From NCBI GenBank assembly GCA_017535325.1, contig JAFXUC010000114.1:1-42994 (forward strand): a DNA stretch of 42,994 nt, given 5' to 3'. The translations under genes and the position numbers were made by a program. The notes beneath the pieces are model-generated. The model had not been told where the DNA came from. It ran no database searches and was given only the letters and a program-made list of their open reading frames with translations. This DNA is from Bacteroidales bacterium. GTDB lineage: Bacteria > Bacteroidota > Bacteroidia > Bacteroidales > UBA3824. Numbering within the stretch: position 1 is the stretch's first letter; each line of letters starts with the position of its first letter. Shown here in pieces: positions 15,878 through 25,260 of the stretch.

Positions 15878-18090
15878 TAATTATCGGCGTCAAGTCTGCC
15901 GATTTTTTTGCCTTTGTCGTTATAAACGGTTGCTTTGCCGGTGCGTTTGCCTTTTTTGTATTTGCATTGGTAACGCATTTTTCCGTTTTCATAATAATAA
16001 GTGCAGTCGCCGTTGCGCTGATTGTCTTCGTAATTGATTTTTGCCTTGATGTTGCCGTTGTTGTAATATTCGATGTAAAGTCCGTCCAACTCGTCGGCGT
16101 TGTAGTTTGCCTCGGCGATAAGTTTCTGTGCGGGCGAATCCTTGTAAAAATATGCCGTACCGTTCAACATGCCGTACTGATAATTTGCAGAGACAAAAAG
16201 ATTGCCGCTTTCGTAATACGTGCGCCAGATTCCGTTTGCTTTTTTGCTGTAAACATTGCCTTCAAAATGCGGCTTCATAATGCTGTCAAACATCACTTTG
16301 TAAGGTCCGTCTTCGAGGTTTTCGTCATCAAGCACCACTTTAAATTTCAAAGAATCAATATCTTCTACACTAAGCGAACTTTCAGCCAAACCTTCCGCCA
16401 AAAGTGCCGCATCCTCAGAAAGTGCCGCCGTATCATACTGCACGGCAAACTTGGTCTTAAACAAGCCGTTGCCGTTAACAAGTTGAAAACCAAGCCGCGC
16501 AAAATTGTTAATCAATTCTTTGTTTTTTTCGATGTCGGCTTTTTCTTGCGGCGTTGAAAATTTCACAAAGTTTTCGTAAAGTCTCGGTGTCTGAATAAAA
16601 GCCGTAACATTGGATTTTTTGTCAAAACAATCTCTGAAATTTTCAAATTTTTGAGACTTTATCATAACCCTGCCTTGAATGTAATCATCAATAATTTGTT
16701 TTAAAACTTCCTGCGAATTGGCAAAAACCGCAAAGTCCTCAATATAAGTAAAATACGGCTTTTCAACTTTGGCAAACAACCGTCCGAAAAACATCTTGAA
16801 AAAGCCTTTTAAACCAAGATACTGAATCTCGAAATTGCGGTATTTTTCGGTTTTGAATTTCAGCGGGGTGCGCTTGTTAAGGTGTTCGATGATGTTTCCG
16901 AGGTGCGCTTTTGCCGACGAAATATTGTCGGAATGGATTAAGACGGCTGCGTCAATGTCCCTTGATTTTTCGCTGAGGGGACGCAGTTTTGCAATCGTTA
17001 TCTCCTGCCCTATCCATGAAAGAAAATCGTCTTTTATGCTGATTCCCAATAACTTTTCAGCGAGGGCAATATTTTTTTGCATATCCTCATATTCCTTGGC
17101 ATTGCCTCTGGTGTATTCTGCAATAAGCGCATCATAAAAAGTTTTGAAATCGCTGAAATTAAGACTGAAATAAAGCGCAGTCTGATTGGAAATAATTTCG
17201 TATGCTCTTGATTTTCCGGGGCTTACCGACGAAAACGCCCTCAAATAAGAATAAACCGAGTCAAGTGAAGTTCTGCCCGAAAGTTCTATCTGGTCGTCAA
17301 AAAGTTCGAGATTCATCACCGAATATACAAGCGACTGACAAAGCATATCCAAACCTTCGGATTTTTCGGCAGAATATAATGAATAAATCTTGTCTAACTG
17401 CTTAAAATTGACGAAAAGTTTAACATCGTTGCCGCCCGAAAGTTCGCTTGTAACAAACTCAAAATTTTGGTTTTCAGCCCAGTAGCCGCTGTTGAAATTC
17501 TTCAAAACTTTTTCAACAACCGGTTTGTCAAGACTGATAATCAAGATGTTGTCAGCCAAAGTGATATGAATCTGAAACGTTTTGTCGGTTTTGTCGGTAA
17601 GGGTTACAATTTCATATTTTTCGTCGGAAGAAACCTGAAAAAACGTCTTTTGAAGGCTGTAACCGCTAAGAAGTTTAAACGACTGTGAAATTTCCTCGTA
17701 ATACTTTGAAAATTCTTGCAAATCAATAATATACGCCATATCCCAAGTCTCGTCAGGAGTTTTCATTCCGCAGGCTAAAAGTTCGCGGTTTTCGAGAATT
17801 TTTTTCGTAACGGCGTTATCTTTCAAAAAGCCGTCAACGGTCTCGATGTCTTCGTTTAATTCTGCAAAATACTCCGTCGTTTTGAGATATTCCCAAAAAC
17901 GGCTTTTGCTGAGATTGTTCCACGCTTTTGAAAGGTCGCTTGTCTGCGCCACAAAAAAAGCATCATCAGGTACGGCAGCAAAAGCGTTGACCGAGTACCC
18001 GTTTTTAAAATACTTGTGATAAGCCACGTACCCCCCGACGGAAAGTACCATCAAAAGGATTACGAAAAGAAAAATTTTAAAAAATTTCAT
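15874..18090 (-). CDS. Membrane-anchored DUF3352-like protein with C-terminal MORN repeats
   Basis: From the ATG at 18090 the protein is 738 residues. An upstream in-frame ATG at 18162 would add 24 residues, but a promoter element lies inside that extension. Residues 5-24 are a single hydrophobic anchor. The large extracytoplasmic part (about 35-590) begins VPDDAFFVAQTSDLSKAWNN, which resembles the start of DUF3352 proteins, and has alternating strands and helices like bacterial 'AsmA/DUF3352' envelope proteins. Residues about 605-735 are MORN_2 repeats (GIWRTYYESGNLF, GLYIEYYNNGNIKA, GDCTYYYENGKM). I do not recognise a characterised homologue. It converges with ispH with a 4-base stop overlap and diverges from the first SpoIIE gene. 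Confidence 0.82.
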   Translation of the reverse strand: MKFFKIFLFVILLMVLSVGGYVAYHKYFKNGYSVNAFAAVPDDAFFVAQTSDLSKAWNNLSKSRFWEYLKTTEYFAELNEDIETVDGFLKDNAVTKKILENRELLACGMKTPDETWDMAYIIDLQEFSKYYEEISQSFKLLSGYSLQKTFFQVSSDEKYEIVTLTDKTDKTFQIHITLADNILIISLDKPVVEKVLKNFNSGYWAENQNFEFVTSELSGGNDVKLFVNFKQLDKIYSLYSAEKSEGLDMLCQSLVYSVMNLELFDDQIELSGRTSLDSVYSYLRAFSSVSPGKSRAYEIISNQTALYFSLNFSDFKTFYDALIAEYTRGNAKEYEDMQKNIALAEKLLGISIKDDFLSWIGQEITIAKLRPLSEKSRDIDAAVLIHSDNISSAKAHLGNIIEHLNKRTPLKFKTEKYRNFEIQYLGLKGFFKMFFGRLFAKVEKPYFTYIEDFAVFANSQEVLKQIIDDYIQGRVMIKSQKFENFRDCFDKKSNVTAFIQTPRLYENFVKFSTPQEKADIEKNKELINNFARLGFQLVNGNGLFKTKFAVQYDTAALSEDAALLAEGLAESSLSVEDIDSLKFKVVLDDENLEDGPYKVMFDSIMKPHFEGNVYSKKANGIWRTYYESGNLFVSANYQYGMLNGTAYFYKDSPAQKLIAEANYNADELDGLYIEYYNNGNIKAKINYEDNQRNGDCTYYYENGKMRYQCKYKKGKRTGKATVYNDKGKKIGRLDADNY

Positions 18091-18123
18091 AAAGCATTTC
18101 CTCTTTTTAAAAAAAACAACGCG

Positions 18124-18131
18124 CAAAAATA
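18124..18131 (-). promoter_or_regulatory. Bacteroidota -7 element for the DUF3352-MORN gene
   Basis: The minus strand reads TATTTTTG, matching TAnnTTTG, 33 bases before the ATG at 18090. It lies downstream of the rival ATG at 18162 and so supports the shorter start. Confidence 0.5.
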
Positions 18132-18224
18132 CATCAAAAAAATCAGAAATAAAAAAACACAAAAAAAATTGTTTTTCAGAAAAAAAATTACAAACTTTAC
18201 GGCGGAATTTTTAGGTTAAGAAAA

Positions 18225-20339
18225 ATGAACATAAAACACAATACGTCACTATTGGTTTTGGTGATGTTTTTTGCTGGTTTCCACACCGCTTACAGCCAAA
18301 ACAGCGAAGCCGAAATGCATTTTAAGAAGGCTAAGGCTCATAGCGAAAAATACGAATATTCTCTTGCCAACGACGAGTTTAAGGCGGCAATCAGGACTTG
18401 CGACACGGTCAACAACAAGCGTCTTTTAGGCGACTGTTACAACAGTTACGCCAACAACCTGACGAGAATCAACGACTACAACCTCGCCTCGGAATATTAC
18501 AACAAGGCTTTGCACGTCTTTTTTGAACTGAACGACACGGTAAAAATCACCGACGTATACCGCAACATGGGCAAACAGTGCGTAAGTTTCCACCTTTACG
18601 AGACGGCGGATTCTTATTACTCGTATGCTTTCAGGCTGGACTCTGCCGCAAACGACAAATATGCCCTCAGCCTTGACTTTTTTCAGACGGGAAAATCGGA
18701 TTACAACCAGTTTTTGGACTTAGATTCGCTTGAACTTTTGCTTTCGGGCTTGAACAAGGTGAAGACGGCGCACAAACTTGCCCTGAAAACCGACACCACA
18801 AACCTCTGCATCGCAAACTGCATGGAACAGTTGATGCTGATTTACACCAATTACGCCGCTCTTTCTCAGGGCAGAGACCGTCAAAAACTGCTTGACTCGG
18901 CAAAATATTTTTACGCCGAGGCTGAAAAACTAAGCGGAGGCAAAATTCCCGTAATCTTGGATATTTGCAGCGCAAACTTCAAAAGCATAGAAGGCAACTC
19001 AAAAGAGGCAAAAGACAAGCTCTCGGAGTTGGAAAAACGTTTTGATGAAGACCCCGTAAAATACAACCGTTACCGCGCATTTCTCTACCGCTCAATGATT
19101 TGGGTCTTGAAAACAACCGGCAACTACAAAGAGGCGGTGGAATATTCCGAGAAATTCCGCGACGTGGAAGAATCCACCTACAACAGGGAGTTTGCCGTAA
19201 AATCAACCAAAGCCTCAGCCGAGGCGGAATACGGAGAGTTAATCCGTCAGAGAGAAGAGGCTGAGCAAGAACAGAAAATGATTCAGGAAGAGGCGACAAA
19301 GCGTCAGAGAATGATTACATGCTTTTTTGCTGTTTGTATAATTTTGGCAGGTTTGTTGGCTTTTATCATTTGGAAAGGTCTCCATAAAAAGCGCAAAAAC
19401 AACGAACTTTTGGCAAAACAAAAAGCCGAAATATCTCAGAAAAACAACGAGTTGAAACAACAAAACCAGAAAATTATGTCGCAAAGGGACGAAATTATGG
19501 CTCAAAGAGACGAAATCGAGTCGCAGAGAAGCCAACTTTCGGAGGCTAACTCGCGAATAACGGCAAGTATCCGTTACGCGCAGAGAATACAGACCGCCGC
19601 CGTTCCGTCAGAGGAGATGATGAACAAGATTTTCGGCGACTGCATGATTTTTTGGCGTCCGCTCAACATCGTATCAGGCGACTTCTACTGGGCAACCCAA
19701 ACCGGTGAATATAAACTCGTTACAGCAGCCGATTGTACAGGACACGGTGTTCCGGGTGCATTTATGAGTATGCTCGGAGTCTCCACCCTTAACGACATTG
19801 CGGCACAAAAAAACATCGAAAGCGAAACCATCACCGCCGCCGGAATCCTCAACGAGTTAAGGGACAAAATCATCGCGGCACTCCGTCAGAGCGGACCTCA
19901 GAGGGAAACTCAGGACGGTATGGACATGGCTCTCTGCATTATCAACCGCAGCAAAAACGAACTTCAATACGCCGGCGCAAACCGTCCGCTGTGGTACATC
20001 AAAAACGGCGAACTCATAGAATACAAAGCCGACCGCATGCCGGTAGGTTTCCATATCAGAAAGACGGGACTTTTTACAAACCACATCATACAAATAGAGG
20101 ACGGCGACACGGTTTATATGTCCTCTGACGGTATTGCAGACCAGTTTGGCGGTGAAACGGGCGTAAGCAAATTCGGCACAAAACAGTTGAAAGAACTTCT
20201 TGTGAAGATTTCTTCACTGCCATTTAAATCGCAGAAAGAAGTTCTCGAACAGTCAATAGACGGTTGGAGAGCCGCATCTAACCCGGAGAATCCCGCGCCG
20301 CAGTTGGACGACCAGATTTTGTTGGGCTTAAAATTTTAA
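18225..20339 (+). CDS. TPR sensor / SpoIIE-type (PP2C) phosphatase, paralogue 1
   Basis: The 704-residue protein has a signal peptide (about 1-24), a TPR-rich extracytoplasmic region (about 30-335), one transmembrane helix (363-385), a Gln/Glu-rich coiled coil (385-445) and a SpoIIE phosphatase domain (about 445-704). Metal-binding signatures are VSGDFYW (about 482-488), DCTGHG (from 503), DGMDMALC, SSDGIADQFGG and the terminal LDDQILLG. These enzymes dephosphorylate serine or threonine on anti-anti-sigma or other partner-switch proteins; here the input would come from the periplasm. The partner is not in the window. The next gene begins 4 bases later, so this heads a probable operon. Confidence 0.92.
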   Translation: MNIKHNTSLLVLVMFFAGFHTAYSQNSEAEMHFKKAKAHSEKYEYSLANDEFKAAIRTCDTVNNKRLLGDCYNSYANNLTRINDYNLASEYYNKALHVFFELNDTVKITDVYRNMGKQCVSFHLYETADSYYSYAFRLDSAANDKYALSLDFFQTGKSDYNQFLDLDSLELLLSGLNKVKTAHKLALKTDTTNLCIANCMEQLMLIYTNYAALSQGRDRQKLLDSAKYFYAEAEKLSGGKIPVILDICSANFKSIEGNSKEAKDKLSELEKRFDEDPVKYNRYRAFLYRSMIWVLKTTGNYKEAVEYSEKFRDVEESTYNREFAVKSTKASAEAEYGELIRQREEAEQEQKMIQEEATKRQRMITCFFAVCIILAGLLAFIIWKGLHKKRKNNELLAKQKAEISQKNNELKQQNQKIMSQRDEIMAQRDEIESQRSQLSEANSRITASIRYAQRIQTAAVPSEEMMNKIFGDCMIFWRPLNIVSGDFYWATQTGEYKLVTAADCTGHGVPGAFMSMLGVSTLNDIAAQKNIESETITAAGILNELRDKIIAALRQSGPQRETQDGMDMALCIINRSKNELQYAGANRPLWYIKNGELIEYKADRMPVGFHIRKTGLFTNHIIQIEDGDTVYMSSDGIADQFGGETGVSKFGTKQLKELLVKISSLPFKSQKEVLEQSIDGWRAASNPENPAPQLDDQILLGLKF

Positions 20340-20343
20340 AAAC

Positions 20344-20841
20344 ATGAAAAAACAAATAAAACACATACTGCTGTTTCTTGTTTCGTTGTCTTTTTTTGCC
20401 TGCCACGAAAAAGACGACCCGAAAAACGAGTACATAATTTCTGACTGGTATCCGATAGAAATGAACATTTACGTTCAGGACAAAGACGGAAAAGACCTCT
20501 TGGACAACACCTCGGCAGATTTTGTCGGACACGACCTGACACTTTCATACAAGGACAAGACCTACCGTATTCTCTTAAACAAAGACTATGCGGCGACCTT
20601 TCACGGACTTGTATTAATGCAGGATCTTAAAACCGGCAAATACTACATATATTTCGGCGAGTTGGAAGGCTATGCCGAATATGACGACGACTTTACAATC
20701 ACTTGGAAAGACGGTTCAAAGGACGTTATACATTTTTACCGCAAGATTACCGGCTCTCTGGACTCCGACGACAAATGGCTCTTGAACGGCGAAGACACAG
20801 ACCAGGCGCGTCCTTACGGAATTTTTACCATCATAAAATAA
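20344..20841 (+). CDS. Small lipoprotein of unknown function
   Basis: The 165-residue protein has a lipoprotein signal peptide with the lipobox at SFFAC20. The residues after the cysteine, H-E-K-D-D, resemble the acidic Bacteroidota lipoprotein export signal, so it is probably exposed on the cell surface. The body is rich in charged and aromatic beta-strand-like segments (DLTLSYKDKTYRILL, FTITWKDGSKDVIHFYR) and ends GIFTIIK. I recognise no named domain. It lies between a SpoIIE phosphatase gene (4-base gap) and a beta-propeller gene (1-base gap), so coexpression with both is likely. Confidence 0.75.
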   Translation: MKKQIKHILLFLVSLSFFACHEKDDPKNEYIISDWYPIEMNIYVQDKDGKDLLDNTSADFVGHDLTLSYKDKTYRILLNKDYAATFHGLVLMQDLKTGKYYIYFGELEGYAEYDDDFTITWKDGSKDVIHFYRKITGSLDSDDKWLLNGEDTDQARPYGIFTIIK

Positions 20842-20842
20842 A

Positions 20843-22162
20843 ATGAGATTTGTGCCTGAAATACTTCTGACGTTTTTGGTTTGTCTGAGTCTGAATGTTG
20901 AGGCTCAGATGGAAACTTTTGTTACGGAGGCGGGCATGGGTTATTCCAAAACCTCTGTCAACACGGCGATTTTCCGTCAAAACGCGCTTACAACCTTCCG
21001 CGACACACAGTTTATAGCGTATTACGACAATTCGGGACACATAATTTTAGGCAAGCGGAAAATCAATCCGAAAGGCTTTTCCACAGAAAAATTCATTTTG
21101 GAAAAAACGCCGCTGAAAATGACAAGACCTCACGATGCGCACAACGTCATCAGCATAGCCGTTGACGGGGACGGTTTTTTGCATTTGTCTTTCGACCAGC
21201 ACAATTCACCGCTGAGATACTATAAATCAGTTGCGCCTTACAGTCTTAAAATGCAGGAAATCAAGCGCATGCTAACAAACCCGGAGGCAAAAGAATACGA
21301 TGTTACGTATCCTGAGTTTTATAATTTTTCAAACGGCGATTTGCTTTTTGTCTGCCGCTCCGCCGGCAACTCCTCGGCTGTCAACTATTACGACACCAAA
21401 GAAAAAACATGGCGCATGGTTGCAAAAAACCTGTTTGAAAACAACGTTATGCTCCGCGCATACTGGCAGATTACGGTTTCGGAAGACGATGTTATACACC
21501 TTTCGTGGCTCTGGCGCGAGATAAGTTACGACCCTAACACCAATCACGGCATATATTACGCAAAATCAGCGGATTACGGTAAAACTTGGCAGACAATAGA
21601 CGGTGATACGATACGCCCCGTTTTTTTACGTCAAAAATTAAAACCAATAAAAGCGATTCCTGTAAACACAAACCTCATCAACCAGACTTCTATGACAGCG
21701 GACAAATTAGGACGCCCTTACATTGCGACGTATTACAGAGGCGAAGACAGCATAACCAACTATCATTTAATCTATTACGACGGCAAAGAGTTTCAGGACA
21801 TAACCGTCGGACAAAGAAAAACGGATTTTCAGTTGTCAGGAATAGGAACTTTGTCGATTCCGATTTCAAGACCGCGACTTATCACCGACGGCAAAAAAAT
21901 TTACTTTTTTTGCCGCGACAAGGAGCAGGGCTCAAAAATCGGAGTTTATTACGCACAGTTAACCAAAAAAGGCGTAAAACCTTTCCGTTATGAGAACTTG
22001 ACGGAAGAGAGTTTTGAGGCTTGGGAGCCGTGTCTTGACACCGAACTGTGGAAAACCCAGAAAAAAATACACCTTTTCGTCCAAAAAACTTTCCAAAAAA
22101 ACAACGAAGGCATCAGGGACGAAAAGCCGACAATGGTAAAAGTATTGGAAATTAAAAACTGA
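20843..22162 (+). CDS. Secreted BNR_4-type beta-propeller protein, possible polysaccharide-active enzyme
   Basis: The 439-residue protein has a signal peptide (about 1-21, ending VEAQ). It looks like the BNR_4 (PF15892) beta-propeller group. PHDAHNVISIAVDGDGFLHL near 93-112 matches the family's first blades, with His residues that are candidates for catalysis. One canonical Asp-box, SADYGKTW, lies at 242-249, and RPRLITDGKKIYFFCRD is a later blade. Relatives include ulvan- or glucuronan-type lyases and many uncharacterised proteins. The sialidase FRIP motif is absent, so a sialidase call is not supported. It sits 1 base after the lipoprotein gene and 9 bases before a zinc-ribbon gene. Confidence 0.75.
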   Translation: MRFVPEILLTFLVCLSLNVEAQMETFVTEAGMGYSKTSVNTAIFRQNALTTFRDTQFIAYYDNSGHIILGKRKINPKGFSTEKFILEKTPLKMTRPHDAHNVISIAVDGDGFLHLSFDQHNSPLRYYKSVAPYSLKMQEIKRMLTNPEAKEYDVTYPEFYNFSNGDLLFVCRSAGNSSAVNYYDTKEKTWRMVAKNLFENNVMLRAYWQITVSEDDVIHLSWLWREISYDPNTNHGIYYAKSADYGKTWQTIDGDTIRPVFLRQKLKPIKAIPVNTNLINQTSMTADKLGRPYIATYYRGEDSITNYHLIYYDGKEFQDITVGQRKTDFQLSGIGTLSIPISRPRLITDGKKIYFFCRDKEQGSKIGVYYAQLTKKGVKPFRYENLTEESFEAWEPCLDTELWKTQKKIHLFVQKTFQKNNEGIRDEKPTMVKVLEIKN

Positions 22163-22171
22163 GAAAAAATT

Positions 22172-22360
22172 ATGTTGGAAGAAAAAGTAAAATTCAAATG
22201 CTTTGACTGCAAAGCGGTTTTTGAAAAGCATTTTTTTGAGACTCTGCACACCTCTCTTATAAGGTGTCCTGAGTGCGGCGGCTACAACGTAAAAAATATG
22301 AAAGATTACAGCGTTATCGCCGATTTTTTGAAGAATATTAACAAAAAAAACATAATATAA
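22172..22360 (+). CDS. Small zinc-ribbon protein
   Basis: The 62-residue protein has two cysteine pairs, C-F-D-C near residues 10-13 and C-P-E-C near 32-35, in a rubredoxin-like or FmdB-like zinc-ribbon spacing. A short basic helix follows. It lies 9 bases after the propeller gene on the same strand and no other coding frame competes for the region, which argues that it is real. It could bind nucleic acid or a protein partner. No family name is certain. Confidence 0.6.
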   Translation: MLEEKVKFKCFDCKAVFEKHFFETLHTSLIRCPECGGYNVKNMKDYSVIADFLKNINKKNII

Positions 22361-22417
22361 AGACCCCGTCTGACGTTAGAAGGTTAAGTATTTTTATAAC
22401 TTTAACGAAAATCGGCA

Positions 22418-22951
22418 ATGTCAAAAATTGTTTTTTCCATAATATTCTTACTCGCAGTATGTCTTAACGCAAAGGCTCAAAACACCGCCTCGCAACAGCA
22501 TTACGGACATTTGAAGGTCGGGGAAAACTCACCCAACATTGTATTGAAAGATATTAATGCAAATGAAACCTCGCTTTCGTATCTGAAAGGCAGATATATT
22601 TTAGTGCAGTTTTGGGCTTCGTGGTGCAAACCGTGCCGCGTGGAAAACCATATCATCAAAAACACGTATTCGCAGTTTAAGGACAAAAAATTTATGAACG
22701 GCGACGAGTTTCTTGTGCTCAGCGTTTCTTTGGACGAAGACCCCGCTAATTGGAGACGCGCCGTCCATGAAGACAACATTTACGAATTTGTCAACGTAAT
22801 TGATTCACAAGGCGTTGACTCCGACATTGCAAAACGTTACAATGTAAGTTCTATTCCGGCAAACTTTCTTCTTGACGGAAGCGGCAGGGTTATCGCTAAA
22901 AATTTCCGCGCAAACGAACTTGACGAAATCCTGAAAACATTTGCAAATTAG
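22418..22951 (+). CDS. TlpA-family thiol-disulfide oxidoreductase
   Basis: The 177-residue periplasmic protein has a signal peptide (about 1-21, ending NAKAQ) and a TlpA/ResA-type thioredoxin domain. It contains FWASWCKPCR with the active-site pair C70 and C73 and the cis-proline loop SSIPANFLLD near 146-155. It probably reduces or oxidises disulfides in exported proteins, for example in cytochrome c maturation or repair; the partner is unknown. A weak -7-like sequence (TAACTTTA, 22397-22404) lies just upstream, so it may have its own promoter as well as readthrough from the SpoIIE operon. Its stop overlaps the convergent second SpoIIE gene by 4 bases. Confidence 0.9.
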   Translation: MSKIVFSIIFLLAVCLNAKAQNTASQQHYGHLKVGENSPNIVLKDINANETSLSYLKGRYILVQFWASWCKPCRVENHIIKNTYSQFKDKKFMNGDEFLVLSVSLDEDPANWRRAVHEDNIYEFVNVIDSQGVDSDIAKRYNVSSIPANFLLDGSGRVIAKNFRANELDEILKTFAN

Positions 22952-25260
22952 ACTTTTATGCCGATAAGCAGTTGGTCGTCAACTTGACGCATATAAACCT
23001 CAGCCGTGGAATCGCCGGAAATGTCAGTAGTTGTCCAATAAAACATTGTTTCTTCAATTTCCTGATATTGGGTTTGAAAATCATCGGCAGAAATCATCTC
23101 TAAAAGTTTTTTCAGACGTTTTTCGCCGAATTTCATTTTGCCGGTTTTACCGCCAAACTGATCGGTGATTCCGTCAGAAAACGTGTAAACCGTTTCACCT
23201 TTTTCATATTTGACAATATTGTTGGTAAACTTGCCGCAAAAGTTAAAATCCATACCCGTAGAAAAACCGTCCGGCTCTATACAGCGGATTCCGTTCTTTC
23301 CTGAAATCCAAAGCGGACGGTTTGCGCCCGCGTATTGAAGTTCGCCTTCTCGCTTGCCCAAAATGCAAATAGACATATCTATCGTATCGTTTTGAACCGA
23401 TGAATCTTCTTTTTGATGAAGCGATGTAATGATTTTTTGGCGCATGTCCTCCAAAATGTCAGAGGCAAGAGTGTCCTTGTTTGACAAATCCCTGTGCGTT
23501 ACGATGTCGTTCAAGGACGAAATGCCGAGCATACTCAAAAAGCCGCCCGAAATGCCGTGTCCCGTACAGTCTGCCGTAACAAGCACGCGGATTTCAGGAG
23601 TTTTCAAAGCCCAGTAAAAGTCGCCCGAAACCACTTGAAGGGGCTTAAAATAAACCAAGCACTCTCCGAAACAGTCCTCCAAAATCTCCCTTGACGGAAT
23701 AAGCGCGGTCTGAATTTCCTGCGCCCTGAAAAGCGAATAATGCAGGCTTTGGTTAAGTTTTATGAACTTTCGTTTCTTGGCTTGAAGTTGCAGTTCCTCG
23801 GAAAGGAACTCTTTTCTCAGCGACAAAAATTCCGCCTTTTGACGGCTCAGCATTTCGTTTTGGGAATTGATGTTTTCACTCTGCTGTTTTAGGAGTTCGT
23901 TGATTTTGGTCTGCTCGTAAAAAACCACCCAGATATACACGACCACCGCCGCAAAAACCAAAACAATCAAAAGCAAATACTTGTTGATAATTTCCTTTTC
24001 ACGCAACTTTTGGTCAAACAATGCCTTATTTCTCTCAAAATCAAGTTTCTTAGCGTACTCGCTCTTGTCAAAATCCTCCTTAGCCTGAATACGCCCTACT
24101 TTGGAGGCTAAATCAAAATTATAACGCTTCAAATTGGAAATTATCAATAAATCAATATATTCCATTTCCGCTTTGTAGTCATTTATCAAACGAGAATACA
24201 TTATCATCACCTTATAATAATACAAGCCGAAACGCAACTGCCTTACGGGATTGTTTTCCATAAAAGAAACCAAATATTCGATTTCTTTTTCAGCATGCGG
24301 AATATCTTTTTTTAACAGGAAATAAATTGCAGAGGTATAACCCGCCAAAAACTTTTTCTCCTCGGAGGCAGTTTTTTCTGCGTAAAATCTGCAAATTTCG
24401 GAATATTTGCGGCAACTGTCAAGATATTCTTCCCTAAGTTCCGGTTTTAAGATTTTTAACTGCGACGCCTCGCAGTAAGCAAGCGCGATACGCTCAATAA
24501 TGCGGCTTTTCAGCATAACGGCAGGACGGTTTTTCAACTTTGCTAACGCCCTTTGATACCAATGCACCGACGAAAAAAGATAACTTCTGTACTTATCAGG
24601 ATCGGTAAAATGATATAGATAATCATAATACCCAAAATACATCAAATCTTCTGCCGCACCTTCTTCATACTTCTGAAAATCAATCTGATACGCTTTTCTG
24701 ATATAAACAGCACCCATATCAAAAAATCCGTATTCCATACAAAAAGTGCCAAGTGTCCTATAAGCCGAGGCAACCTCCATGTCAACTTGAAGACTATCAA
24801 AAACCCTTAACGATTCCCTACAAAAACGGTCAGCATTATAAAAATCCGACAGTCCGTAATACGTATACGCCAACTGCTTGTAACACCGCGCTTTAAAGTA
24901 CGGTTCGTTGAATTTTTCGCACCGTCCCAAAACCATATACGACCAACCCAACGATTTTGAGTAATCGCCTTTATGATAATCACACCAAGAAAATAGCGAA
25001 TATGCAAAAGCAATTTCTTTCTCGTTGCCGAGACTTTTCGCGATGACAGAAGCAATTTGAGCATACTTATAAATAGTATCTATATTATAATGGTTTAGAC
25101 ATATCTCCCTGATAATCCGAAGTTTTTCCTTGCCGGAGGTTTCCGCGTTTTCCCTTGCGATAAGGCTGTCGAGTCTCGTATCGTCAAATTCTCCCGTCTC
25201 TGAAAAACAAAGATTTGACAATAACAAAAAAACCACCGTTATGAAAAAAAACTTCCTCAC
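22948..25260 (-). CDS. TPR sensor / SpoIIE-type (PP2C) phosphatase, paralogue 2
   Basis: The 770-residue protein has a signal peptide (about 1-20), a TPR solenoid (about 30-400; for example CYKQLAYTYYGLSDFYNADR), a transmembrane helix at about 425-447, a coiled coil with repeated Gln/Lys/Glu (447-515) and a C-terminal SpoIIE domain. Phosphatase motifs are VSGDFYW, TADCTGHGISGGFLSMLG, DTIDMSICIL, AGANRPLW, FSDGITDQFGG and VDDQLLIG; all expected acidic metal ligands are kept. The start codon overlaps the end of paralogue 3 by 4 bases (ATGA), so the two are translationally coupled. It would signal from periplasm to a cytoplasmic phosphoprotein; the target is unknown. Confidence 0.92.
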   Translation of the reverse strand: MRKFFFITVVFLLLSNLCFSETGEFDDTRLDSLIARENAETSGKEKLRIIREICLNHYNIDTIYKYAQIASVIAKSLGNEKEIAFAYSLFSWCDYHKGDYSKSLGWSYMVLGRCEKFNEPYFKARCYKQLAYTYYGLSDFYNADRFCRESLRVFDSLQVDMEVASAYRTLGTFCMEYGFFDMGAVYIRKAYQIDFQKYEEGAAEDLMYFGYYDYLYHFTDPDKYRSYLFSSVHWYQRALAKLKNRPAVMLKSRIIERIALAYCEASQLKILKPELREEYLDSCRKYSEICRFYAEKTASEEKKFLAGYTSAIYFLLKKDIPHAEKEIEYLVSFMENNPVRQLRFGLYYYKVMIMYSRLINDYKAEMEYIDLLIISNLKRYNFDLASKVGRIQAKEDFDKSEYAKKLDFERNKALFDQKLREKEIINKYLLLIVLVFAAVVVYIWVVFYEQTKINELLKQQSENINSQNEMLSRQKAEFLSLRKEFLSEELQLQAKKRKFIKLNQSLHYSLFRAQEIQTALIPSREILEDCFGECLVYFKPLQVVSGDFYWALKTPEIRVLVTADCTGHGISGGFLSMLGISSLNDIVTHRDLSNKDTLASDILEDMRQKIITSLHQKEDSSVQNDTIDMSICILGKREGELQYAGANRPLWISGKNGIRCIEPDGFSTGMDFNFCGKFTNNIVKYEKGETVYTFSDGITDQFGGKTGKMKFGEKRLKKLLEMISADDFQTQYQEIEETMFYWTTTDISGDSTAEVYMRQVDDQLLIGIKV

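Noticed and set aside
15835..16557. 240-codon plus-strand frame
   Set aside because: It is antisense to the MORN part of the 738-residue membrane protein and has only a Val/Phe-rich shadow composition.
20843..22162. Sialidase call for the BNR-type protein
   Set aside because: Only one Asp-box is canonical, and the FRIP motif and arginine triad were not seen.
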